The position numbers were made by a program, and so were the translations under genes. A stretch of DNA of 7,840 nt from Bacteroidales bacterium (GTDB lineage Bacteria > Bacteroidota > Bacteroidia > Bacteroidales > P3). Below are positions 1 through 7,350 of this stretch, piece by piece. Positions within the stretch are counted from its first letter, which is position 1. Each line of letters opens with the position of its first letter. Location of the stretch: assembly GCA_017632095.1 (NCBI GenBank), contig JAGBSA010000256.1, positions 1 to 7,840 on the forward strand, written 5' to 3'. The notes under the pieces were generated by a model that did not search any database, was not told the DNA's origin, and worked only from the letters and a program-made list of their open reading frames with translations.

Positions 1-157
1 AAATTTCATTTCATCGGATTATATGCCTTATTCTTCAAAGTAACAAAACCTCTTATGCTTTGCTTACTTCGTTCCAAAAATCCGAATCTAAGAGTGCTTA
101 ATTTGTATAAACTAGGCGTATTCTGCAAGGCTTAATTTAGAGTTATAAAACAAAAAA
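1..157. other. Left flank with no callable gene
   Basis: This stretch was read on both strands and holds no supportable gene. One plus-strand frame is open from base 1 to the TAA at about 133-135, roughly 44 codons. Its only ATG is internal, and the peptide has no motif I recognise, so it could be chance or the end of a gene that lies to the left. Short complementary words such as TAAG/CTTA occur but form no convincing hairpin. I see no promoter or repeat that I would defend here. Confidence 0.4.
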
Positions 158-158
158 T

Positions 159-193
159 AAAAGCGACTGAACACATAAGAATCAGCCGCTTTT
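159..193 (-). terminator. Rho-independent terminator of the thi operon
   Basis: A 12-bp stem (159-170 with 182-193) encloses an 11-nt loop and is flanked by A-rich and T-rich runs on either side. Read on the minus strand, the arms are AAAAGCGGCTGA and TCAGTCGCTTTT. All positions pair if one G-U wobble is allowed, and a long U-rich tract follows. Read on the plus strand, the same position becomes an A-C mismatch. The hairpin therefore favours minus-strand transcripts, which fits its place downstream of thiF and of the short relic at 216-323. It may also stop weak plus-strand transcription coming from the left. Confidence 0.75.
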
Positions 194-215
194 TGTTAAA
201 TAACTAAATCTTTTC

Positions 216-323
216 TTAGTTTTTAATCACTTTTCTTACTATTATATTTTCGCCAAAGTAAAAATTCAAACAATATATTCCCTTTGGCAAATCGCCAATG
301 TTGATTGTATTTGTATTTTCTTC
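216..323 (-). pseudogene. Relic of a type IX secretion C-terminal sorting domain
   Basis: Directly after the thiF stop, and in the same frame, 35 sense codons run to a TAA at 218-216. The encoded peptide contains NIGDLPKGIY and ends RKVIKN. This is the pattern of the last part of type A type IX secretion (Por secretion) sorting domains: a strand, then L-P-x-G-[IV]-Y, then a terminal K-[VI]-[IV]-K. There is no start codon, and the usual domain is about twice as long. I read it as the leftover 3' end of a secreted-protein gene whose body was lost when the thi operon came to lie next to it. A product would need readthrough of the thiF TAG, which makes little sense for a cytoplasmic enzyme. The family assignment is by eye and short, so chance similarity is possible. 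Confidence 0.5.
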
Positions 324-1040
324 CTATTCCAAGTCGAAAATTTGGAAATTGAGAGTTGTCAAATCAAAACACAATAGTTTATCTTCAAGTTCCGATTTAC
401 CATTTACAAGAAAGCGTATTGCCTCATTTGTTGCCAAAGTTGCAGCAAGAGAAGGCAACGTACCGATTACTGCTTTACTTGAATTTTCTTTTTGTTTCAA
501 CTCATCTTCATTTGGAAAGAGCGTTCTGTAATTTGCTTTTCCATTATTGGGTTCAAAAAACGCAACCTGCCCGCTTGTTTCGCTTATAGCGCAATAAACA
601 AACGGTTTCTTCAATCTTTGACATACATCATTGATTAGGTATCTCGCTTTGAAATTATCTGTTGCGTCCATCACCAAATCATATTCCGATATTATCTTCT
701 CTGCAATTTCCTCGTTCAAAAAGCAATCGAAAACCTCAAATTCACAATCCGAATTTAATTCTTTAAGATTCTCGCACGCCATTTCGGCTTTTGACTTCCC
801 CGATTGCTTTTCTCGGTAAAGTATTTGCCTATGTAGATTGCTTAAACTCACCTTATCACTATCCATTAAGCCGATTTTGCCAACTCCGGCCGCCGTAAGA
901 TAAAGCGAAATCACAGAGCCCAAACCGCCAAGTCCTACCACAAGACACTTAGATGCCAAAAGACACTCTTGTCCCTTTTCTCCAAAGTTCTCTAATAAGA
1001 TTTGGCGGTTGTATCTCTTTTTTTGTTCCTCTGATAACAT
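324..1040 (-). CDS. thiF: ThiF, ThiS adenylyltransferase
   Basis: This cytoplasmic E1-like enzyme uses ATP to adenylate the C-terminal glycine of ThiS so that sulfur can be loaded for thiazole synthesis. The 238-residue protein shows the HesA/MoeB/ThiF pattern. RYNRQ is at 9-13, the nucleotide-binding loop GLGGLGS at 36-42, an acidic residue for the ribose at Asp60, NLHRQ at 68-72, and DATDN at 125-129. It has no CxxC zinc pairs. The loop where enterobacterial ThiF carries its reactive cysteine reads SSKAVIG, with no cysteine. It is shorter than E. coli ThiF and belongs to a compact form. The ATG overlaps the thiH stop by one base (TAATG), so translation is probably coupled. MoeB is the main alternative by sequence alone, but the operon position makes ThiF much more likely. 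Confidence 0.9.
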   Translation of the reverse strand: MLSEEQKKRYNRQILLENFGEKGQECLLASKCLVVGLGGLGSVISLYLTAAGVGKIGLMDSDKVSLSNLHRQILYREKQSGKSKAEMACENLKELNSDCEFEVFDCFLNEEIAEKIISEYDLVMDATDNFKARYLINDVCQRLKKPFVYCAISETSGQVAFFEPNNGKANYRTLFPNEDELKQKENSSKAVIGTLPSLAATLATNEAIRFLVNGKSELEDKLLCFDLTTLNFQIFDLE

Positions 1041-2155
1041 TAATTCAGTATTTTATCCCAATCTTTGAAAATAACATCATAGCCTTGTGAGCGAACCATT
1101 CTTTCCATCTGCTCAACGCTTCGGTCATCGTTCACATGGAATTGTTCTTTCTCTATATCAGGATTTGAATAACCGCCCGGTTCTGTTCGACTTCCTGCAC
1201 TCATCGAAGTAATCCCGAGACTAACAAAGCGATTCCTCATCTGCTGAGTTTCTCTTGTTGACATAGTTATTTCAACGTCGTTGTCAAAAAGGCGAAACGC
1301 CCATATAATTTGAGCAAATTCTTTTTCATTTATGCAATACGCCGCTTGGTATCCTCCTGCTGCAGGACGCATTCTTGGAAAGGAAATAGAATATTTTGTT
1401 TTCCAATAATTCTTTGTCATAAATCTGAGGTGCATTGCAAGATATGTCATCTCAGTACGCCATTCCTCCAAACCAATTAAAGCACCCATTCCAACACGAT
1501 GCATACCTGCTTGAGCCAAACGTTCAGGCGTCGCCAACCTATACTCATAATTGCTCTTCATTCCTTTAGGGTGATAGTGTTTATAGCGGTTTTCGTGATA
1601 GGTTTCTTGATAAACATAAACCGAATTGGCTCCTGCTTTAATCAAACGCTCATATTCATCTTTCTTCATAGGGAAAACCTCTAAGTTAATCGCCGAAAAA
1701 TAAGGACGACACAACTCAATAGCATGCTCAATGTAAGAAACACCCGCATTCTTATGGTTTTCTCCCGTAAGCAAAAGCACATTATCATAACCCATTGCTT
1801 TGATAACCTTTATTTCTTCCAAGATTTGTTCATCATTAAGCGTCACCCTGCACATTTCATTGTTGTGATTAAATCCACAATATATGCAATGGTTGCTACA
1901 TTCGTTCGAAAGATACATAGGGATATAGAATTGCATCACCTTACCAAAACGTTTCTGAGTTATGTTTCGACTCATCTGTGCCATGTGTTCAAGATATTTT
2001 TCACCTTTTGGAGAAATTAGTGCCTTGAAATCCTCTATATCCAAACGTTTTTTTGACAATGCTCTGACAACATCATTTTCTGTTTTAGCATAAATGCTTT
2101 CTGTCACATCATTCCAATCAATTGATTTTATGGTATCATAAAACGTTGTTTTCAT
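1040..2155 (-). CDS. thiH: ThiH, 2-iminoacetate synthase (radical SAM tyrosine lyase)
   Basis: ThiH cleaves tyrosine with S-adenosylmethionine to give p-cresol and dehydroglycine (2-iminoacetate), the glycine-derived substrate of ThiG. The protein has 371 residues, close to the usual ThiH length. The radical SAM cluster motif CxxxCxxC is present as Cys86, Cys90 and Cys93 (CSNHCIYCGFN), and it would bind an oxygen-sensitive [4Fe-4S] cluster. Downstream segments such as LLLTGE, SVYVYQETY, GMGALIGLEEW and SFPRMRPAAGG are typical of the ThiH/biotin-synthase barrel. The ATG directly follows the last copy of the repeat at 2156-2230, and its stop overlaps the thiF start by one base. Using ThiH in place of the oxygen-dependent ThiO points to an anaerobic lifestyle. 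Confidence 0.96.
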   Translation of the reverse strand: MKTTFYDTIKSIDWNDVTESIYAKTENDVVRALSKKRLDIEDFKALISPKGEKYLEHMAQMSRNITQKRFGKVMQFYIPMYLSNECSNHCIYCGFNHNNEMCRVTLNDEQILEEIKVIKAMGYDNVLLLTGENHKNAGVSYIEHAIELCRPYFSAINLEVFPMKKDEYERLIKAGANSVYVYQETYHENRYKHYHPKGMKSNYEYRLATPERLAQAGMHRVGMGALIGLEEWRTEMTYLAMHLRFMTKNYWKTKYSISFPRMRPAAGGYQAAYCINEKEFAQIIWAFRLFDNDVEITMSTRETQQMRNRFVSLGITSMSAGSRTEPGGYSNPDIEKEQFHVNDDRSVEQMERMVRSQGYDVIFKDWDKILN

Positions 2156-2227
2156 TTCTTCGTTTTAGTTTTTTAATTCTTCGTTTTGATTTTCCCTTTC
2201 TTCGTTTCAGAAAATTCTTTCTTCGTT

Positions 2228-2230
<3 letters not shown>
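2156..2230 (-). repeat. Stop-anchored tandem repeat in the thiC-thiH gap
   Basis: Read on the minus strand, the gap consists of four degenerate units of 21, 22, 20 and 12 nt (2230-2210, 2209-2188, 2187-2168, 2167-2156). Each begins with a variant of TAAAACGAAGAA. The first unit's TAA is the thiC stop codon, and the last unit lies directly against the thiH ATG. ACGAAGAA is identical in all four copies, while the second half of each unit varies (rich in A, with some G and T). The pattern looks like slippage or duplication of an A-rich initiation leader. Confidence 0.7.
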
Positions 2231-3454
<1,224 letters not shown>

Positions 3455-3904
3455 TTAGTTCTCCCTTATTGAAACGTATTCCATTTCAGGAGTAATTATA
3501 CCTTTCTTTGCCAAAGCCATTTGAGTAATTCTACAATTTGGTTTTGCCTTATAAGGAAGATGTGTTTGCTTAAATCGAAAGGCTTTAATAGATTCATCAT
3601 TCAACCTCTCATTGCTGTAAGTTGATGTAAAGGAATCAAGTTTCATTATATCATCTCTTTGATTCAGCCATTTATCTCTTAATCTTGGCAATCCCATTTC
3701 AAGATTTGTTTTCACTGAATCATCGCCAAAAACTCCTGAAGTGTCATACAATCTTATCGAACCATTGGAACAAGCTTTTCCATCGACGATTGTATCAGTC
3801 AATTCAACTTCTCGCATTCCTACTTCAATGTCATGCAATTCTCCTTTCACATATACTTTCTTTGAAGCACTGCTTAAACAATTTGTATCTTGTATATTTT
3901 CCAT
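3455..3904 (-). CDS. thiC: ThiC N-terminal fragment (upstream of the in-frame stop)
   Basis: This is the part of thiC that would be translated if the TAA is obeyed: 149 residues ending in SIREN. It holds the N-terminal ThiC-associated region, with VYVKGELHDIEVGMREVEL at about 18-36 and IRLYDTSGVFGDDSV near 51-65. It ends just before the catalytic barrel, so it lacks the substrate site and the iron-sulfur cluster and cannot make HMP-P alone. The ATG at 3904 follows an A/G-rich leader and lies 33 nt after the thiG stop. It is listed separately because an annotation pipeline may report it as its own gene. I read it as part of the interrupted thiC. Confidence 0.6.
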   Translation of the reverse strand: MENIQDTNCLSSASKKVYVKGELHDIEVGMREVELTDTIVDGKACSNGSIRLYDTSGVFGDDSVKTNLEMGLPRLRDKWLNQRDDIMKLDSFTSTYSNERLNDESIKAFRFKQTHLPYKAKPNCRITQMALAKKGIITPEMEYVSIREN

Positions 3905-3940
3905 TATCTTTTCTTTTTAATTAAACATATCTTTGATTTA
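3905..3940 (-). repeat. Short stop-anchored repeat in the thiG-thiC gap
   Basis: On the minus strand the gap reads as one 21-nt unit (3940-3920, starting TAAATCAAAGA) and one 15-nt partial unit (3919-3905, starting TAAAAAGAAAAGA), followed by the thiC ATG. The first TAA is the thiG stop codon. The units match the longer arrays at 2156-2230 and 4712-4806 only loosely. I would not call this a repeat without those two. Confidence 0.4.
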
Positions 3941-4711
3941 GAAATTCAAAAACTCAGTTAGAGGCGATGAGGCCTGAGCTGATTGAAACACAGTAGCCAA
4001 TCCGCTTTCGTAAGCTTGTCTTCCTGCTTCCACTGCCTTAGAAAAGGCTTCTGCCATTTGAATTGGATTGCCGGCAATTGCGATTGCAGTATTCACAAGC
4101 ACTGCATCGGCACCCATTTCCATTGCTTCAGCGGCATGACTTGGTGCTCCAATACCTGCATCTATTACAACAGGCACATTACTTTGGTCTATTATTATTT
4201 CCAAAAGCTCTTTTGTAACCAATCCTTTGTTGGTTCCGATTGGTGCAGCCAAAGGCATGACTGTTGCAACGCCAACTTCTTCCAATTGTTTGCAGAGTAT
4301 AGGATCTGCTTGCACGTATGGCAAAACGATAAAGCCGTCTTTCACCAATATTTCGGCAGCTCGCAATGTCTCTATGGCATCTGGGAAGAGGTGTTTGGGG
4401 TCTGGGTGAATTTCAAGCTTCAACCAATTTGTTTGAAGAGCTTCTCGTGCCATCTGAGCGGCGAAAACAGCTTCTTCTGCAGTTCTTACGCCCGATGTAT
4501 TAGGCAATAAGATTACTTCATTCCTGTCTATGTGTGCCAACATATCATCTTGCTCTGCGTTTTCTATGTTTACACGTTTCATTGCGGTGGTTACCATTTG
4601 CGTTTTTGAAGCTTTGATAGCTTTACCCATTATTTCATTTGAAGGAAACTTTCCTGTACCCAAGAATAATCTCGATTCAAATGTATGTCCTGCTATTACT
4701 AATTTGTCCAT
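3938..4711 (-). CDS. thiG: ThiG, thiazole synthase
   Basis: ThiG condenses 1-deoxyxylulose 5-phosphate, dehydroglycine (from ThiH) and sulfur from ThiS thiocarboxylate into the thiazole phosphate tautomer. The 257-residue (beta/alpha)8 barrel carries the family landmarks. These are FLGTGKFPS near 16-24, [15 protein letters not shown] at 68-82, and [16 protein letters not shown] at 96-111. Lys98 there is the expected Schiff-base lysine. [13 protein letters not shown] and [18 protein letters not shown] follow, then [10 protein letters not shown] for phosphate binding. Length is normal and no key residue is missing. The gene sits between two repeat-filled gaps, and its TAA stop begins the short repeat before thiC. 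ThiG works as a complex with ThiS and also with ThiH, both encoded in this operon. Confidence 0.97.
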   Translation of the reverse strand: MDKLVIAGHTFESRLFLGTGKFPSNEIMGKAIKASKTQMVTTAMKRVNIENAEQDDMLAHIDRNEVILLPNTSGVRTAEEAVFAAQMAREALQTNWLKLEIHPDPKHLFPDAIETLRAAEILVKDGFIVLPYVQADPILCKQLEEVGVATVMPLAAPIGTNKGLVTKELLEIIIDQSNVPVVIDAGIGAPSHAAEAMEMGADAVLVNTAIAIAGNPIQMAEAFSKAVEAGRQAYESGLATVFQSAQASSPLTEFLNF

Positions 4712-4806
4712 ATTTAATATCGTTTTAATTAGTCTTTGTTTTAATTTTCTATTTCTTTGTTTTAATTTTCTAAAACTTGATTTTATTTTTCCAATTCTTC
4801 GTTTTA
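4712..4806 (-). repeat. Stop-anchored tandem repeat in the thiE-thiG gap
   Basis: On the minus strand five units of 21, 21, 21, 16 and 16 nt fill the gap exactly (4806-4786, 4785-4765, 4764-4744, 4743-4728, 4727-4712). Each begins TAAAA followed by a C/T-rich spot and usually AAG. The best-conserved core is TAAAAC[GA]AAGAA. The first three units also end in GAAAAA or GAAAAT. The TAA of the first unit is the thiE stop codon, and the last unit abuts the thiG ATG. The consensus matches the array between thiC and thiH, about 2.5 kb away in the same operon. Confidence 0.7.
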
Positions 4807-5436
4807 TTTTGCCGAATCTTTTATTCGCTGAAACAGCTCTTTGATTGTGTTTTGAGGGTTTGAAGCTTCCAAAATCAGTGATGAAATAGCAATTCCATAA
4901 ACTCCTGTTTCCACTATCTGATTCACGTCTTCGAGTCTTATTCCTCCTATTGCGTAAATCGGCAATTCAATATCCATCTGCCTACATTGTTGCATTATAT
5001 CTTTGTAACCCTGTATCCCTAATATCGGACTTAGCTTTTCTTTTGTCTGAGTAAAACGAAAGGGTCCTAAACCTACATAATCGGCAGATAATTCTTTTGC
5101 TTGTTGTATTTGTTCAAAATTATTGCAAGTCAATCCGACTATTTGATTATCCTTAATCTTTGTTTTGACAGATTTAATGTTCTCGTCGTTTTGTCCGATA
5201 TGCACTCCGTCAAAACCAAGAGAGCTTGCCAAATCCGCATTGTCGTTCATAATCAAACAAGCTTTGTATTTACTGCACTCTTCCAATAATTCGTAGGCTG
5301 TTTGTTTGATTTGCTCAATCGGACTATGCTTCATCCTAAGTTGTATCAGCCTTATACCATTGTCTAATGCCAATTTAGCACTCTCAATGTAGGAATACTT
5401 CTCATTTGTGTGCGTTATAAAATATATTCTATCCAT
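4804..5436 (-). CDS. thiE: ThiE, thiamine phosphate synthase
   Basis: ThiE joins HMP diphosphate and thiazole phosphate to make thiamine phosphate, releasing pyrophosphate. From the ATG at 5436 the protein has 210 residues, the normal ThiE size. The active-site motifs are all visible: QLRMK at 32-36, MNDN at 63-66, DGVHIGQND at 76-84, the pyrophosphate loop GPFRFTQTK at 124-132, AIGGI at 162-166 and GIAISS at 181-186. A longer frame starts at 5466, but its extra ten residues overlap the tenI end and are not typical of the family. The 5436 ATG sits 2 nt after the tenI stop and follows a purine-rich AAAGAGAGA, so I chose it. The stop codon is the first triplet of the downstream repeat array. 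Confidence 0.94.
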   Translation of the reverse strand: MDRIYFITHTNEKYSYIESAKLALDNGIRLIQLRMKHSPIEQIKQTAYELLEECSKYKACLIMNDNADLASSLGFDGVHIGQNDENIKSVKTKIKDNQIVGLTCNNFEQIQQAKELSADYVGLGPFRFTQTKEKLSPILGIQGYKDIMQQCRQMDIELPIYAIGGIRLEDVNQIVETGVYGIAISSLILEASNPQNTIKELFQRIKDSAK

Positions 5437-5438
5437 TT

Positions 5439-5999
5439 CTATCTCTCTTTTTCTTGCCAAAGACAACCCAACATCGCAGCTGAGGTAAATCCTATTTCTT
5501 TTAATTCTGCCAATCGCTCAAAATTCACTCCCGAAAGTGCAAAAACATTTCTATCAATCACTCCTTGCTCAACGGCTTTTTTTAATTCAGTTTTTGAAAA
5601 CCTCGACTCATATCCTTCTTTGCTTATACTATTATATATAGGCGAGAGAAAGACATAATCACACTTGGTTTTCCATTGCCTAACCTCGGCAAGAGTATGA
5701 CAACTTCTGCTTATCCTACCTTGAAAGCCTATGGGAATTTCATAATTATTGCGTTGGTTAAGATGCACTCCGCCTATCTGCAACTCTTTTGCCAATTCGG
5801 TGCAATCATGCACAGACAAACGCTTTCTTATTTCAAGTGGCAAGTCTTCAAACCAATGCAACATTTGTTTTTTATCAAATTCGGGTTTACGAATATGAAA
5901 ATACTCAATCGTATTGCTTTGTAGCAGCGAAGTGATTATTTGTTTTTCCTTTACCGAATCCTCATAATGAGGTAGGGTTATTCCTATCAACCGCCACAT
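5439..5999 (-). CDS. tenI: TenI-like ThiE paralogue, probable thiazole tautomerase
   Basis: This 186-residue protein has the ThiE/TenI barrel fold but lacks the thiamine phosphate synthase active site. The substrate loop is FHIRKP (34-39) instead of QLRxK. VHD (63-65) stands where ThiE has ND, and GGVHLNQ (76-82) is kept. SRSCHT (97-102) matches the S-x-H segment of TenI. The TxTK pyrophosphate loop is replaced by LSPIYNSISKEGY (118-130). B. subtilis TenI aromatises the ThiG product. The same role here is an inference from motifs and from the position beside a complete thiE. The catalytic histidine of TenI is not evident, since a proline occupies that spot in my reading, so a different or regulatory role is possible. 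Its ATG lies inside thiS (13-nt overlap). Confidence 0.75.
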   Translation of the reverse strand: MWRLIGITLPHYEDSVKEKQIITSLLQSNTIEYFHIRKPEFDKKQMLHWFEDLPLEIRKRLSVHDCTELAKELQIGGVHLNQRNNYEIPIGFQGRISRSCHTLAEVRQWKTKCDYVFLSPIYNSISKEGYESRFSKTELKKAVEQGVIDRNVFALSGVNFERLAELKEIGFTSAAMLGCLWQEKER

Positions 6000-6187
6000 G
6001 TTGCTTTAATGATAGTTACATTATCCCCTTCGCACAATTGGGTTTCAGCCCATAGAGCCTTTTTAATAACTTTCATTCCTACTGCAACAGCAAAACCGTC
6101 TGTGGAATTCATAGTTTGTCTAAGCATTTGTTCGATTGTGCAATTTTCTTCTAAGATTGTCTCTTTTTTATTCACAAATACTTTCAT
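5987..6187 (-). CDS. thiS: ThiS, sulfur carrier protein
   Basis: ThiS is a small ubiquitin-fold protein. Its C-terminal glycine is adenylated by ThiF, converted to a thiocarboxylate, and used by ThiG as the sulfur donor. The product has 66 residues, the normal size. It starts MKVFVNKKE, has the short beta-grasp pattern with a hydrophobic core (GFAVAVGMKVIKK near 31-43), and ends in the required Gly-Gly (TCGG, 63-66). The start overlaps the thiD end by 20 nt and the end overlaps the tenI-like gene by 13 nt. The first genes of the operon are therefore packed tightly and probably translationally coupled. No separate ribosome-binding site is obvious. Confidence 0.95.
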   Translation of the reverse strand: MKVFVNKKETILEENCTIEQMLRQTMNSTDGFAVAVGMKVIKKALWAETQLCEGDNVTIIKATCGG

Positions 6188-7019
6188 CGATTATAAGTTT
6201 TTGAGGATTGTAAAAATGATTCAATGCTCCATGTCCTTGCCCTAGGAAAACATCTTTTGCATTTTCAACAGCATCATGAACAAAGATTGTAGCTTTTTCA
6301 ACAGCCTCTTTGATTGAACAGCCTATTGAACAATAAGATGCAATTGCTGAGGAAAGCGTACAGCCTGTTCCATGTGTATTTTTGCTATCCACTTTTTCGG
6401 AAACGATTTCTGAGAAAATCATCTCTCCATTTTGATTTTGCAAAAGCACATTTTTTAATTTCCTACCTTGCAAATGACCGCCTTTTATCAAAACAGCCTT
6501 AGCACCAAGTCCGACTATGATTTCGGCAACTCGCCTCATATCATCTTCATTCTTAATCTGACCTGCTCCGGATAACATTTCTGCTTCATGAAGATTAGGT
6601 GTTACTAAACTAGCGATAGGGAACAGATGCTTTATCATCGCATCTTTTAGGCTGTGAGACGACAAACTATTTCCACTGGTTGCAATCATAACCGGATCAA
6701 GTATGATTTCACCTTTGAAATTGTTTGATACAATGGACTCTGCCACCGCTTCAACAACATCATCGCTGTAAAGCATTCCGATTTTCATTGCTTTAATCGG
6801 CAAATCCTTCAACACAGCATCTATTTGTCCCCTTATAATCGATTGGGGTAAAGGAAGAATATCATAAACCCCCATTGTGTTTTGGCAGGTAATTGCCGTA
6901 ATACACGTAGTTCCGAATACACCTAAGGCAGACATCGTTTTCAAGTCGGCTTGTACGCCTGCACCGCCCGAACTGTCGGAACCAGCTACACTGATAGCCA
7001 TGTGAACGTTCTTCATCAT
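6168..7019 (-). CDS. thiD: ThiD, HMP/HMP-P kinase
   Basis: ThiD phosphorylates hydroxymethylpyrimidine phosphate to the diphosphate that ThiE uses, and usually also phosphorylates free HMP. The protein has 283 residues from the ATG at 7019. Ribokinase-fold landmarks are AGSDSSGGAGVQADLKT (12-28), MKIGML (78-83), DPVM (108-111), TPNLHEAE (140-147), VLIKGGH (176-182) and the anion-hole motif HGTGCT (216-221). The frame also allows a TTG at 7022 and a second ATG at 7016. I chose the first ATG, which follows an A-rich leader without a strong Shine-Dalgarno site. It is the first gene after the TPP riboswitch. A thiD at the head of the operon, with no thiM in view, suggests full de novo synthesis with only pyrimidine salvage. 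Confidence 0.95.
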   Translation of the reverse strand: MMKNVHMAISVAGSDSSGGAGVQADLKTMSALGVFGTTCITAITCQNTMGVYDILPLPQSIIRGQIDAVLKDLPIKAMKIGMLYSDDVVEAVAESIVSNNFKGEIILDPVMIATSGNSLSSHSLKDAMIKHLFPIASLVTPNLHEAEMLSGAGQIKNEDDMRRVAEIIVGLGAKAVLIKGGHLQGRKLKNVLLQNQNGEMIFSEIVSEKVDSKNTHGTGCTLSSAIASYCSIGCSIKEAVEKATIFVHDAVENAKDVFLGQGHGALNHFYNPQKLIIDESICE

Positions 7020-7089
7020 CAATAGATTTTTTTGTTACTAGAAAAAAAACTCTGATTTCAACACGAACAATTCCAAAATAAAAAAATAG

Positions 7090-7174
7090 GTGGAGAGAAA
7101 TTCCCGCTTCGCATTACCGTAACGGTCAAAGGGTATAATCTCAGCCTATATAAATATAAGCACCCCCACACAAT
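7090..7174 (-). ncRNA. TPP riboswitch (THI element)
   Basis: The minus strand carries the conserved THI-box pieces in order and spacing. GGGGGTGC (7167-7160) is followed by an AT-rich P3 stem-loop (about 7161-7144) and GGCTGAGA near 7146-7139. Then come TATACCC (P2 partner, 7137-7131), GACCGTTACGGT (P4/P5), and the diagnostic GGTAATGCGAAGCGGGAA ending near 7100. CTGAGA binds the pyrimidine ring of thiamine pyrophosphate, and the GGTAATGC/GCGGGAA half binds the diphosphate. It lies about 70 nt ahead of thiD and should switch the operon off when thiamine pyrophosphate is plentiful. A U7 run (7086-7080) follows a segment able to pair with the 5' G tract, which suggests control by termination. 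That part is inference. Confidence 0.92.
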
Positions 7175-7206
7175 AAACAACATGGATTGTCGTTTTAATC
7201 GTAGGG

Positions 7207-7214
7207 CAAAGGTA
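7207..7214 (-). promoter_or_regulatory. Probable -7 promoter element for the thi operon
   Basis: On the minus strand TACCTTTG matches the Bacteroidota sigma-factor -7 consensus TAnnTTTG exactly. It lies about 35 nt upstream of the riboswitch. The -33 region is T-rich but has no clear TTTG at the expected 19-21 nt spacing. One TTTG stands only 11 nt away, which is too close. A transcript starting near 7200 would include the whole riboswitch. Confidence 0.6.
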
Positions 7215-7350
7215 TAAAAAAAATACAAATCTAAAAAAGATTTTAGTCGAAACTTTTTTTTGTAATTTTTATTCCTCTAAACAATTAAGTGATGTTTTTT
7301 ATCGTTAATTTCAATAAATTGATTAAATAAACTATAACAAAACAAAGAAA
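7215..7350. other. Divergent intergenic region between thi operon and lipoprotein gene
   Basis: This very A+T-rich stretch separates the two divergent transcription units. It must contain the promoter of the plus-strand lipoprotein gene, but I found no good TAnnTTTG element for it. A small imperfect hairpin of 6 bp (AAATCT with AGATTT, about 7227-7243) is followed by a T8 run near 7254-7261. It is too weak to call a terminator, and no gene ends before it. Just ahead of the ATG the leader reads AAAACAAAGAAA, which resembles the repeat unit found in the thi operon gaps. Confidence 0.4.

Noticed and set aside
1..135. Plus-strand open frame at the left edge (about 44 codons)
   Set aside because: It is short, open only because the window begins there, and has no recognisable motif. 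It was not called as a gene end.
298..531. Plus-strand frames of 77 codons at 298-531 and 356-589
   Set aside because: Both are antisense to thiF, and their Ser/Leu-rich peptides have no recognisable pattern.
3455..3457. TAA reassigned as a sense codon
   Set aside because: thiH, thiG and thiE all end properly at TAA, and thiH is followed at once by the thiF ATG, so TAA works as a normal stop in this genome.
3983..4510. Plus-strand open frame of 175 codons
   Set aside because: It is antisense to the unmistakable thiG. The peptide is rich in Cys, His and Ser, as expected for a reverse-frame shadow, and no motif or start context supports it.
5437..5466. Longer thiE start giving ten extra residues
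   Set aside because: The extra residues lie inside the tenI-like gene. The ATG at 5436 follows a purine-rich site and gives the normal ThiE N-terminus (MDRIYFITH).
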